A stretch of DNA of 28,137 bases from JAJZIH01 sp021785265 (GTDB taxonomy: Bacteria > Pseudomonadota > Gammaproteobacteria > JAKAQQ01): assembly GCA_027338645.1 (NCBI GenBank), contig DAHWSH010000035.1, positions 1 through 28,137 on the forward strand. Reading direction: 5' to 3'. Below the pieces are notes generated by a model. It was given only the letters and a program-made list of their open reading frames with translations, did not search any database and was not told where the DNA came from. The stretch's first letter is position 1, and each line of letters begins with the position of its first letter. Shown here piece after piece: positions 17,537-25,335 of this stretch. Position numbers and translations under genes: made by a program.

Positions 17537-18451
17537 ATGCTTCAGCAACGTACGCTCCGCAACAGCATCAAGGCGACCGGGGTCGGGCTCCACACCGGCG
17601 TCAAGGTCTATATGTGCCTGCGGCCCGCCGCGCCCAATACCGGAATCCGCTTCCGGCGGGTTGACCTCCCGGAACCCGTCGAAATTCCGGCGAGCGGCCT
17701 CCAGGTCGGCGAGACCACGCTCGGGACCACCCTCGTCCACGACACCGCCAAGGTCGCCACGGTCGAGCACCTCATGGCGGCATTTGCCGGGCTCGGGATC
17801 GACAACGCCTATGTCGATCTCAGCGCACCCGAAGTGCCGATCATGGACGGCAGCGCCGGACCCTTCGTCTTTTTGATCCAGTCGGCCGGGATCGAGTTTC
17901 AGCCCGTGCCCAAGAAGTTCATCCGCCTGCTCAAGCCGCTCGAAGCCCGACAGGAAGACAAGTGGGCGCGCCTTGAGCCCTATAACGGCTTTCGCGTGAG
18001 TGTCGAGATCGATTTCGACCACCCGGTTTTCCGGCGCCACTCGCAAGAGGCCACCATCGATTTTTCCACGACTTCCTTTGTGAAGGAGATCAGCCGGGCG
18101 CGGACCTTCGGTTTCCTCCGGGATCTCGAGCTCCTGCGCATGCGCCAACTCTCACTCGGGGCCTCGCTGGACAACGCGATCGCCATTGACGACTACCGGA
18201 TCCTGAACGAAGACGGGCTGCGTTACGAAGACGAGTTCGTCAAGCATAAGATTCTCGATGCGATCGGGGATCTCTATCTTCTGGGACATGGCCTGATCGG
18301 CGCGTATACCGCCTACAAGTGCGGACACGGGATCAACAATGCCATGGTTCGCACGCTCCTGGGTGCGCCGGAGGCCTGGGAGGAAGTGACCTTCGAGGAC
18401 AGCGAGCATGCCCCCATTTTTTACCCCCACCCCGCACACGCGGCGGCTTGA
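17537..18451 (+). CDS. lpxC: UDP-3-O-acyl-N-acetylglucosamine deacetylase LpxC
   Basis: 304 residues (E. coli 305). This zinc amidase is the committed step of lipid A synthesis in the cytoplasm. Zinc ligands are visible as H78 (VEHLMAAFAG), H237 and D241 (KHKILDAIGD). The catalytic E77 and H264 (YKCGHGINN) are also present, all one residue earlier than in E. coli. I start at ATG 17537, giving MLQQRTLRN as in the family, with GAGG at 17524-17527. It follows ftsZ as in Pseudomonas and E. coli. FtsH-mediated control of LpxC acts through its C-terminal tail; here the tail ends HAAA, alanine-rich like known degradation tails, which is suggestive only. Confidence 0.97.
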   Translation: MLQQRTLRNSIKATGVGLHTGVKVYMCLRPAAPNTGIRFRRVDLPEPVEIPASGLQVGETTLGTTLVHDTAKVATVEHLMAAFAGLGIDNAYVDLSAPEVPIMDGSAGPFVFLIQSAGIEFQPVPKKFIRLLKPLEARQEDKWARLEPYNGFRVSVEIDFDHPVFRRHSQEATIDFSTTSFVKEISRARTFGFLRDLELLRMRQLSLGASLDNAIAIDDYRILNEDGLRYEDEFVKHKILDAIGDLYLLGHGLIGAYTAYKCGHGINNAMVRTLLGAPEAWEEVTFEDSEHAPIFYPHPAHAAA

Positions 18452-18481
18452 AAGCCCCTTTTTGGCGTCCCGGGATCCGGC

Positions 18482-18826
18482 TCAGAGAAACCCGAATGGC
18501 CCACCGGACGAGGGAGGCGCGATGACGACCCGCAACTGGCGGAGGGACGAACCCGTCGACGTGGAAGCCGTTGCGAGGAGCCGACCCTGCTCGAAACGGA
18601 ATCGGGTGGCCCAGGCCGGGCTGTCCGTGACCACGAAGAGCGTCTCCCCGCTTTGGGCTGCCCATAGGCAGTGGGAGGCGAGCTCGGCGGCGAGGCTGCT
18701 GCGCAGCTCCCGGGTGAGGCGGAAGGCATGGTCTCCGAGCGCCGCGAGGGAAGACCCCCCGAGCTGGATCTCAGAAAGAACCCCGGTCAGGGCGGCGGGA
18801 GTTGGTTTTTCTCCGGATGGATCCAT
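18482..18826 (-). CDS. dciA: DciA/DUF721 family protein, replicative helicase loader
   Basis: A small basic protein (114 residues from ATG 18826), convergent with lpxC and separated from it by 30 bases. The conserved part runs from LRSSLAAEL through GETLFVVTDSPAWATRFRF to LRQLRVVI, the DUF721 pattern of an alpha-helix followed by a KH-like beta fold. DciA proteins load the DnaB helicase in bacteria lacking DnaC. The lpxC-dciA-M23-secA arrangement matches Pseudomonas and supports the call. The start is uncertain: in-frame codons at 18865 and 18892 (GGAGG close upstream) would lengthen it into the 5' end of the M23 gene on the other strand. Confidence 0.82.
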   Translation of the reverse strand: MDPSGEKPTPAALTGVLSEIQLGGSSLAALGDHAFRLTRELRSSLAAELASHCLWAAQSGETLFVVTDSPAWATRFRFEQGRLLATASTSTGSSLRQLRVVIAPPSSGGPFGFL

Positions 18827-18854
18827 TGGGACGGTCGGTTGAGGGGCCGGGGGC

Positions 18855-19778
18855 ATGCACATCATACTGGTCCGATCGAATGCCCGTTCCATCACCCTCC
18901 GGTGGAACCGGCGGAGGAGTGCCCTGGCCGCCTTGGCCGGTCTGGTGCTGGTCGGTGTTTTCCTTGCGGCGGGCTACGAATGGGCCCGCTCCGGGGGATC
19001 CGTCTCACCGGGGATCGTCGCGCACTGGCGAGGACGACTCGTCACCGAGGCGGCGTCGCTTCAAACCCTGAGGCGGGAGAATCGGTCGGAGATCGATGCC
19101 CTGGCCCAGCGGGTAGCCGGGCTCGAAGCGCGCATGAGTCAGCTCGACGCACTCGGCGCGGTCCTCACCCAGCGTGCCGGGATCAGCCCGAAACTTTTTA
19201 ATTTCAATGCTCCGGTTCCCGAAGGCGGACCCTCGAATCGGTCGCGGGAGATTCCGCTTTCGGCCCACCAGCTGTCCGGGCGCATCGACCGGCTCGCGGA
19301 CCGGATCGGGGCCCAGCGGCTTGCGCTCCGCTCCCTCAACCGCCGGGTCGCGGAGACCCGTCTCCGGCGTCAGATCGTCCCCGCGGGGCACCCGGTCCAG
19401 AGCTTTTGGGTCTCCTCGCCCTTCGGTTGGCGCATCGACCCCATCACGGGGCGCCTCGAGTTTCACGAAGGCATCGATCTCGCGGCCCCAGAAGGCGAAC
19501 CGATCCATGCGGTGGCCGCCGGGGTCGTGACCTGGGCCGGCCCGCGCTACGGTTTCGGCAATATCGTGATCGTGAACGACGGACAGGGCTATACCACCTA
19601 CTATGCCCATTGCGAAAAGGTCTTTGTCAAGGTGGGCCAGGTGATCCGGAGAGGGACCGTCATCGCCCTGGTCGGGGATACCGGGATGTCGACCGGACCC
19701 CATGTGCATTTTGAAGTGCTGCGCGATGACCGGCCGCTCAATCCGGCTCCCTTCGTCTTCGCGTCGCGCGGCGGGTGA
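18855..19778 (+). CDS. M23-family peptidoglycan peptidase, membrane-anchored
   Basis: 307 residues. A basic N-terminus is followed by one transmembrane helix at about 23-42. Helical coiled-coil-like segments (about 60-105 and 135-170) precede a C-terminal LytM/M23 domain. Zinc ligands are intact: H204 and D208 in FHEGIDLA, and H285 in HVHFEV; H252 (YYAHCEKV) and H283 are the partner histidines. Such proteins cleave peptide cross-links in the periplasm. This topology resembles the M23 protein between dciA and secA in Pseudomonas. The retained ligands suggest an active hydrolase rather than an EnvC-like activator. The ATG at 18855 has GGGGCCGGGGGC upstream, a weak site. Confidence 0.92.
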   Translation: MHIILVRSNARSITLRWNRRRSALAALAGLVLVGVFLAAGYEWARSGGSVSPGIVAHWRGRLVTEAASLQTLRRENRSEIDALAQRVAGLEARMSQLDALGAVLTQRAGISPKLFNFNAPVPEGGPSNRSREIPLSAHQLSGRIDRLADRIGAQRLALRSLNRRVAETRLRRQIVPAGHPVQSFWVSSPFGWRIDPITGRLEFHEGIDLAAPEGEPIHAVAAGVVTWAGPRYGFGNIVIVNDGQGYTTYYAHCEKVFVKVGQVIRRGTVIALVGDTGMSTGPHVHFEVLRDDRPLNPAPFVFASRGG

Positions 19779-20206
19779 GGCCGGTCTTCCCCCGGGTCGC
19801 CTTTCACGTCGTCCATCCGGATATCCGGAGACCGGAGGCGGTCTTCCTGCTCATTGAGGTGGCCCTGTTTCAAGGCATCCGTCCGTTGTGCACGAGCGGC
19901 GTATATTTGTGCAGCGTTCCCTTGATTCATCCGCGACTCTTCTCATACATCCCCGGCTTGAGGCAGGCCATGAACGTTGCTCGGCGCATGCCCAACCGTC
20001 GCGCGATCTCGCGGACGCTTATGCCTCGACGCTTGAGTCCGATGGCCTTGGGAAACTTTTTTGGCTTTTTCCTGCTTCATTGCAAATATCCCCTGATCCT
20101 GGCGTGTTAAGATGAACGCCTCATGCTGGCTGCGGAAGTATACGTCGCAATGCCGCCCTGGGGACGCTGGGGTGGTCCGGTTTCATTCCAAACCTAGCCT
20201 TGACCC
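19779..20206. other. Accessory spacer between the M23 gene and the nucleotidyltransferase operon
   Basis: This 428-base stretch holds no complete recognisable gene. It contains the minus-strand recombinase remnant (19927-20076) and, from 20112, a 42-codon plus-strand reading frame ending at 20240 as ATGA with a later possible start of the next gene. No strong promoter is seen; TTGACC near 20198 lacks a partner. In the Pseudomonas arrangement the M23 gene and secA are neighbours, so this marks the left side of an insertion. Confidence 0.6.
19927..20076 (-). pseudogene. Remnant of a serine recombinase/resolvase C-terminus (helix-turn-helix)
   Basis: The minus strand between stops at 20077-20079 and 19927-19929 encodes 49 residues. 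They include KAIGLKRRGISVREIARRLG followed by MRRATFMACLKPGMYEKSRG at the end. This is the helix-turn-helix that closes resolvases and invertases (GxSxREIARxLGxxRAT). The catalytic N-terminal domain is absent, and an in-frame stop precedes the lysine-rich linker; an ATG at 20075 lies in another frame. I read it as a scar of a transposon or invertase. It could alternatively be a small orphan DNA-binding peptide, but no start codon supports that. Confidence 0.55.
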
Positions 20207-20503
20207 ATGGCAGCGAAAACGACATCTCATCTGGAAATGATCGCGACGCACCTCAACGCGCCGTATGGAAGTGGGGTTACCCCGTCTGATTTAGTGCTCG
20301 CATTGTGCCGGGGCTCTCTCGCCGACATCAAGCCGGATCTGAGCCGAGCCCTGTTGATGACGTTGTTTATCGAATGCTCACCGCAGTCCATCTTGTCAGC
20401 CGCCTTGGAAGCCGGCGGCTCTTGGTGCACCGTGCGATCTCTGTACGCGGAGACCGTGGCCCGTGGAATGCAGCGCGTGAGGGATTGGGAAACTGCAGCA
20501 TGA
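20207..20503 (+). CDS. Unrecognised 98-aa protein upstream of a nucleotidyltransferase toxin-like gene
   Basis: I do not recognise this family. The predicted product (98 residues, or 88 from ATG 20237) is mostly helical by eye, with alternating hydrophobic residues (PSDLVLALCRG, SRALLMTLFIECS, ILSAALEAGG), no transmembrane helix and no metal motif. It overlaps the downstream nucleotidyltransferase gene by ATGA, so the two are translated together. A small gene in front of an AbiEii-type toxin is usually the antitoxin, but known AbiEi antitoxins are larger winged-helix proteins and I see no such signature. The antitoxin role is an inference from position only. G+C is visibly lower than in the flanking core genes. 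No good ribosome-binding site precedes either start. Confidence 0.6.
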   Translation: MAAKTTSHLEMIATHLNAPYGSGVTPSDLVLALCRGSLADIKPDLSRALLMTLFIECSPQSILSAALEAGGSWCTVRSLYAETVARGMQRVRDWETAA

Positions 20504-21270
20504 CGACCCATCAGGAAATCCAGGACTTCAGGAATCAGGGTCCGTGGCGCACTCTCGTGGCGCTCGCGGCGGATATGGTTGCTGATGCTGAACAGCGCGC
20601 GGGTGGAGCTCCCATGAACCCGCTGATTGGAGGCGGCACGCGGATCATGCTGGCCATCGAGCACCGGATTAGCGACGATATTGATTTATTTGTCCATGAT
20701 GCTCAGTGGATCGGATTTCTGACGCCACGCCTGAATGACAAGTTTGAAGACCGCCTGAGTGGCTATGAGGAGGACGCCACATCGATAAAACTCAAACACC
20801 CGGACGGGGAAATCGACTTCATCGTGAGTGGTTCATTGCTGAACCGCAGACCGGAGCATGACCCCACATCGCTGTTTGCACTCGAGCCGGTCGAAGAAGT
20901 CATCGCGAAAAAACTCTTCTACCGAGGATGGGCATTGACCGCACGGGATCTGTTCGACTGGAAGGCGGTCAGCGAGCATCCACGCTATCGACACATCCCG
21001 GATGTGATTGCTCCTGTGTTGACCGCGGATCGCCGTGCATTGCTTGCTGCTTCCATTGAAAAATTGAGCCTCTTGCCGGAAGCCTCGAAGCAATGGAAGG
21101 CGATCCGCGCCGCCGCGCCCATCCCACTGTCCGATGCGATTGCATGGGCGAAGATCGAGATTCAAACGATGGCGGGTCTCCAAACGGATCGGGTGCAGCT
21201 TCATTCGGCTGAAAACGGGAGGAAGCGAGCGGAAGATGGGCAGGAATCCGGTCTCGATTGTGGCCGGTGA
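20500..21270 (+). CDS. Nucleotidyltransferase of the AbiEii/AbiGii toxin family
   Basis: 256 residues. The DNA-polymerase-beta-like fold is visible: GGGTRI (44-49), then HRISDDIDLF (55-64) with D60 and D62 as metal ligands, and D106 in GEIDFIV as the third acidic residue. The family's later block EEVIAKKLFYRGWALTARDLFDW (132-154) supplies the conserved lysine, arginine and aspartates. AbiEii and related toxins transfer nucleotides to RNA, including tRNA ends in some members, and act in phage defence or as type IV toxin-antitoxin systems. The start ATG 20500 overlaps the 98-aa gene. The last roughly 30 residues are hydrophilic and may be a read-through tail, since a 15-base repeat begins at 21173. 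The substrate cannot be predicted. Confidence 0.85.
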   Translation: MTTHQEIQDFRNQGPWRTLVALAADMVADAEQRAGGAPMNPLIGGGTRIMLAIEHRISDDIDLFVHDAQWIGFLTPRLNDKFEDRLSGYEEDATSIKLKHPDGEIDFIVSGSLLNRRPEHDPTSLFALEPVEEVIAKKLFYRGWALTARDLFDWKAVSEHPRYRHIPDVIAPVLTADRRALLAASIEKLSLLPEASKQWKAIRAAAPIPLSDAIAWAKIEIQTMAGLQTDRVQLHSAENGRKRAEDGQESGLDCGR

Positions 21271-21357
21271 GTGCTCGCAAGCGGCTCTTCAGAGCCCGAT
21301 AGGCCGGTGGCGCAGTGAGTCGAGGGCGGCTTGTGCCCTGCACGGGTCTCCAAACGG
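21173..21357. repeat. 15-base direct repeat bracketing the end of the nucleotidyltransferase gene
   Basis: CGGGTCTCCAAACGG occurs at 21173-21187, inside the 3' end of the nucleotidyltransferase gene, and again at 21343-21357, in the spacer before secA; the copies start 170 bases apart in the same orientation. A perfect 15-mer this close is unlikely by chance in non-repetitive DNA. It may mark a past duplication, recombination or integration junction. No integrase is present to support an attachment site. Confidence 0.6.
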
Positions 21358-21617
21358 CCCGGTTGGGGTTTGGTGTTCCCCCCGGCGTGCCGAGTCGACG
21401 ATACGGTATCTGGAGGGAAGGCGAGTGCGGTATCCGCGGAGGAGGTCATCCGCCGCTCTCTCCAGGCATGCCAAGGGCTCTGGCCGCCCTTCCGGGTGGC
21501 TGCGCTTTCATCCCATCCCCTGAAGAAGATGGGGATTCCCGTGCCATTCTATAATTCACCGTTTACCGGGAGCGGCAGCCTTCCGCCCGACCCGGAATCC
21601 GCCCGGAGCCCCGAGAG
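21271..21617 (+). promoter_or_regulatory. secA upstream region with a consensus -10
   Basis: These 347 bases hold no convincing gene. TATAAT at 21550-21555 is a perfect sigma-70 -10, the clearest in the window, 63 bases before the secA start. No good -35 lies 16-18 bases upstream (GATGGG occupies the place). ATCCCC (about 21514-21519) and GGGGAT (about 21530-21535) can pair with a 10-base loop just upstream of the -10, possibly the end of the accessory operon or an operator. There is no secM-like gene ahead of secA. The second 15-base repeat copy (21343-21357) is also here. Confidence 0.5.
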
Positions 21618-24323
21618 ATGATGCGAACGCTTGCCCACAAGGTTTTTGGCAGCCGCAACGAGCGGGTGATCCGACGTCTGCGCCGAGGGGTGGCCACCAT
21701 CAATGCGCTCGAGGCCCGCTGCCAGACTTTAACCGATCACGACTTGCCGGCCGAGACGGCCGCGCTCAAGGCCCGCCATGCGTCGGGAGAGCCCTTGGCT
21801 CGGCTTCTTCCCGAAGCCTTCGCGCTCATGCGGGAGGCGGCGCGGCGGACGATCGGCCTGCGTCCGTTCGATGTCCAGCTCATCGGGGGCATGGTGCTCC
21901 ACGATGGCCGGATTGCCGAGATGGCCACGGGCGAGGGAAAGACCCTGATGGCGACACTGCCGGTCTATCTCAATGCGCTGACCGGCAAGGGAGTCCATCT
22001 CGTCACCGTCAACGAGTATTTGGCGAACCGCGACGCGCAGTGGATGCGTCCGGCCTATGAAGCCCTGGGTCTTTCGGTCGGCATCATCCACTCGGATCAG
22101 CCGCTCGAGGAGAAGCAGGCCGCCTATGCCGCCGATGTCGTCTACGGAACCAACCACGAGTTCGTGTTTGACTACCTGCGGGACAACATGGCCTTTGAGG
22201 CAACGGAACGGGTCCAACGCAAGCTCCACTACGCGATTGTCGACGAGGTCGATTCCATTCTCATCGACGAGGCGCGGACCCCGCTCATCATCTCGGGCCC
22301 GGTGGAGGAGGATACCGACCTCTATGCCGTGATCGACCGACTGGCCCGTCGGCTGGTCCCGCAACGCGAGGCGGAAGGTCCGGGCGACTTCGAGATCGAT
22401 GAGAAAACCAAGCAGGTCTACCTCACCGAAAGCGGGCATCACGCCTTTGAGAAGCTGTTGCTCGAGGCCCGACAGATCGCCCCCGGCGAAAGCCTCTACG
22501 AGCCCCAGAACCTGAAGTTCATGCACTACGTCCAGGCGGCGCTCCGTGCCCAGCACCTCTACAAGCGTGAGGTGGACTACATCGTCCGGGATGGGGAAAT
22601 CGTGATCGTGGACGAGTTTACGGGTCGGACCATGGAGGGACGGCGCTGGTCCGAGGGGCTGCATCAGGCGATCGAAGCCAAGGAGGGACTTCGGGTCCAG
22701 GCGGAAAACCAGACCATGGCCTCGATCACCTATCAGAATTTCTTCCGCCTCTATGAAAAACTGGCCGGGATGACCGGTACGGCTGATACCGAGGCCTATG
22801 AGTTCTTGGATATCTACCGCCTCGAGGTGGTGGTGGTTCCGACCCACCGGCCGATGATCCGGAATGACTACCCGGATCTGGTCTACCTGGGCAAGAAGCG
22901 CAAGTTCGACGCCATCGTCGAAGACATCGTGACGCGCCATGAGCGGCAGCAACCGGTTCTGGTCGGCACGACCTCGATCGAGAACTCGGAATACCTGTCG
23001 GAAATGCTCAAACGACGGCGGATTCCGCACGCGGTGCTCAATGCCAAGCAGCACCAGCGTGAGGCCGAGATCATCGCGCAGGCCGGACGGCCCGGGACCG
23101 TGACGATTGCGACCAACATGGCCGGCCGCGGCACCGATATCGTCTTGGGCGGCAACCTGAGTGCGGAACTCGCGGCACTTCAGGACCGTCCCGAGGAAGC
23201 CCCGCGAGCACGGGCCGATTGGGAAACCCGTCACGCGACGGTATTGGCGGCGGGTGGGCTCGCCATCATCGGTTCGGAGCGCCATGAGTCCCGTCGGATC
23301 GACAACCAGTTGAGGGGCCGCTCGGGCCGTCAGGGCGACCCGGGGGACAGCCGGTTCTACCTGTCCCTCGAAGACGATCTCATGCGGATCTTCGCAGCCG
23401 ATCGCCTCAAGGGACTCATGGGCAAGCTCGGCATGCAGGAGGACGAGGCCCTGGAACACCCATGGGTCACAAAGACCATCGAGAACGCCCAGCGCAAGGT
23501 CGAGGCCCACAACTACGACATGCGCAAGCAGCTCCTCGAGTACGACGATGTGGCCAACGAACAGCGTCGGCTGATCTACCAGCAGCGCAATGCCCTGCTC
23601 GACGCCGACCAGGTGATGGAATCGGTGCATGACATGCAGCTCCAGGTCATCGAACGGCTGCTCGATCCCCTGATCCTGCCCGGGACCCAGGCGGAGCACT
23701 GGGAGCTGGGCAGTCTCGAGGAAGATCTCAAGCGCGATTTCGAGCTCCGTTTCCCGATCGCGTCCTGGATCGAGACCCATCCGGAGGAAGGCCGGGACGC
23801 GCTGACCCGGGAGCTGGTCGCCGGCCTGGAGAAGGCCTGGCAGGAGAAGGTGCAGGTCCTCGGAACGGAGGAAATGAACCGCTTCGCGCGCCAGGTCATG
23901 CTCATGACGCTCGACGAGCTCTGGAAGGAGCATCTCGCCGCCATGGAATACCTGCGGCAGGGCATCCACCTCCGGGGTTATGCCCAGGTCGATCCCAAGC
24001 AGGCCTACAAGAGCGAGGCCTTCTCGATGTTCACCCAGCTCCTCGACCGGATCCAGTTCGATACCGTGAGCGTCTTGGCCAAGGTCGAGATCCGGGCACC
24101 GGAGGAGGTGGCGGAACGGGAACGGAAGCGGCGGCGGTCACAGAACTGGCAACTGGAACAGGCCCGGATGGAGGGCGGAGGGGACGGAGTGGGAGATGGC
24201 CCCCCGCCTCCGGCGCAGCTGCCGTTTGTCCGGACCGGCCGCAAGATCGGGCGCAATGAGCCTTGCCCCTGCGGGTCGGGGCTCAAGTACAAGAACTGTC
24301 ACGGGCGAATCCAGGATTTGTAA
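21618..24323 (+). CDS. secA: Protein translocase ATPase SecA
   Basis: 901 residues (E. coli 901). This peripheral motor pushes preproteins through SecYEG. Walker A MATGEGKT is at 102-109, DEVD (Walker B) at 209-212, and TNMAGRGTDIVLGGNL with GSERHESRRIDNQLRGRSGR are the second ATPase-domain motifs. The C-terminal zinc domain CPCGSGLKYKNCH has ligands C883, C885, C894 and H895, and binds SecB and ribosomes. Two adjacent ATGs (21618 and 21621) follow GAGAG; the second has the better spacing. It is complete, with no frameshift. Confidence 0.97.
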   Translation: MMRTLAHKVFGSRNERVIRRLRRGVATINALEARCQTLTDHDLPAETAALKARHASGEPLARLLPEAFALMREAARRTIGLRPFDVQLIGGMVLHDGRIAEMATGEGKTLMATLPVYLNALTGKGVHLVTVNEYLANRDAQWMRPAYEALGLSVGIIHSDQPLEEKQAAYAADVVYGTNHEFVFDYLRDNMAFEATERVQRKLHYAIVDEVDSILIDEARTPLIISGPVEEDTDLYAVIDRLARRLVPQREAEGPGDFEIDEKTKQVYLTESGHHAFEKLLLEARQIAPGESLYEPQNLKFMHYVQAALRAQHLYKREVDYIVRDGEIVIVDEFTGRTMEGRRWSEGLHQAIEAKEGLRVQAENQTMASITYQNFFRLYEKLAGMTGTADTEAYEFLDIYRLEVVVVPTHRPMIRNDYPDLVYLGKKRKFDAIVEDIVTRHERQQPVLVGTTSIENSEYLSEMLKRRRIPHAVLNAKQHQREAEIIAQAGRPGTVTIATNMAGRGTDIVLGGNLSAELAALQDRPEEAPRARADWETRHATVLAAGGLAIIGSERHESRRIDNQLRGRSGRQGDPGDSRFYLSLEDDLMRIFAADRLKGLMGKLGMQEDEALEHPWVTKTIENAQRKVEAHNYDMRKQLLEYDDVANEQRRLIYQQRNALLDADQVMESVHDMQLQVIERLLDPLILPGTQAEHWELGSLEEDLKRDFELRFPIASWIETHPEEGRDALTRELVAGLEKAWQEKVQVLGTEEMNRFARQVMLMTLDELWKEHLAAMEYLRQGIHLRGYAQVDPKQAYKSEAFSMFTQLLDRIQFDTVSVLAKVEIRAPEEVAERERKRRRSQNWQLEQARMEGGGDGVGDGPPPPAQLPFVRTGRKIGRNEPCPCGSGLKYKNCHGRIQDL

Positions 24324-24372
24324 GGATCCCGACGGAGGGAAAGCGGATGCTCCCCTGGGTCCAGAGCAGGGG

Positions 24373-25335
24373 ATGGAGAGTCCTGACCGGTCCGCTTCGC
24401 CGGAGACCCCCACGATCGTCGCGCTTTGTCTTTCGGATGAGGAAGGGCGATTCCTGATCCAGAAGCGTCCGGCCGGCCGGTCCTGGGCGGGGTTCTGGGA
24501 GTTTCCGGGGGGCAAGGTGAAGCCTGGGGAGCGGCCCGAAGAAGCCCTCAGGCGTGAGGTCGTGGAGGAAGTCGGCATCGAGGTTGGCGAGCTCAAGCGG
24601 TTTTGCCGGCATGCCGGCCCGACCGCCCATGGGCGGGTCTCGATCGGCTTTTATGCTGCAAACGCCTTTTCTGGAAGCCCCGCGCCCCGTGACGGCCAGA
24701 CCCTCGCGTGGTCCCGGCCCGCCGAACTGCCCGCCCGGTCCTGGTTGCCCGCGGATCAGCCCCTGGTGGATGCCTTGGCCTCCGGACCCTGGTGTGGGCT
24801 CACTCCCCGGCTTGAACGTCTGGATCCCCATCGCATCGCTTCCGGTTTTGCCCGGGCCGTCGCTTCGGGGGTGGGTTTTTTCGTGATCCGCAAGGCTACC
24901 GGGTCAAGCTGGAGCCTGGCTGAGCGGGAGCCGGTTCGTCTCTGGGCCCGAAGGCAACATGTGCGCGTTGCCTTTGGGCATACCGGCGGTACCGTGGAGG
25001 GGGCAGATGACCTTCATCTCACGGCTGAATCGGCCCGCAGTCTAAATCTGCGCCCCGTCCCGCAGCGGACCCGGCTGGGGGTCTCCTGCCATGATTCCCG
25101 GGAGATCGGACAGGCGGCCCGGCTCGGTGCCGACTATCTCTTCCTGGGACCGCTCCAACCGACGCCGAGCCATCCGGGTTCCTTTGGAGTGGGTTGGGAA
25201 CGCTGGTCGGAATGGGCGCGCGCTGCGCTTTGCCCGGTCTATGCGATCGGGGGGCTCGGCCCCGCTGACCTGGACCAGGTCCGCCGGGCCGGCGGTTTCG
25301 GAGTGGCTGCGATCCGGGCCTTCTGGGATGAGTGA
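24373..25335 (+). CDS. Nudix (MutT-like) hydrolase fused to a thiamine-phosphate-synthase-like domain
   Basis: 320 residues, two domains. Residues 12-135 form a Nudix hydrolase with a perfect box: G47, E53, then REVVEEVGI (61-69). MutT members hydrolyse 8-oxo-dGTP to prevent A:T to C:G transversions. Residues about 145-320 resemble the ThiE/TenI barrel (GVSCHDSREI, GADYLFLGPLQPTPSHPG, VYAIGGLGPADLDQV). This fusion is common near secA in gammaproteobacteria (PA4400 in Pseudomonas). The ThiE part may be regulatory or degenerate; DDLHLTAE replaces the usual GVHL segment. ATG 24373 follows the secA stop by 49 bases. AGGGG directly precedes it, rather close for a ribosome-binding site. Argument for co-transcription with secA is position only. 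Confidence 0.9.
   Translation: MESPDRSASPETPTIVALCLSDEEGRFLIQKRPAGRSWAGFWEFPGGKVKPGERPEEALRREVVEEVGIEVGELKRFCRHAGPTAHGRVSIGFYAANAFSGSPAPRDGQTLAWSRPAELPARSWLPADQPLVDALASGPWCGLTPRLERLDPHRIASGFARAVASGVGFFVIRKATGSSWSLAEREPVRLWARRQHVRVAFGHTGGTVEGADDLHLTAESARSLNLRPVPQRTRLGVSCHDSREIGQAARLGADYLFLGPLQPTPSHPGSFGVGWERWSEWARAALCPVYAIGGLGPADLDQVRRAGGFGVAAIRAFWDE

Noticed and set aside
18452..18481. Bidirectional terminator between lpxC and dciA
   Set aside because: A T-run is present but no stem of useful length precedes it on either strand.
19775..20110. 111-aa plus-strand frame after the M23 gene
   Set aside because: No ribosome-binding site, no recognisable domain, and the opposite strand carries the resolvase-like tail in its second half.
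21289..21474. 61-aa minus-strand frame before secA
   Set aside because: No similarity I recognise, no ribosome-binding site, and it sits in a spacer with the 15-base repeat.
21729..23969. 746-aa minus-strand frame opposite secA
   Set aside because: Full overlap with a canonical SecA; a shadow of its codon bias without domains or a ribosome-binding site.
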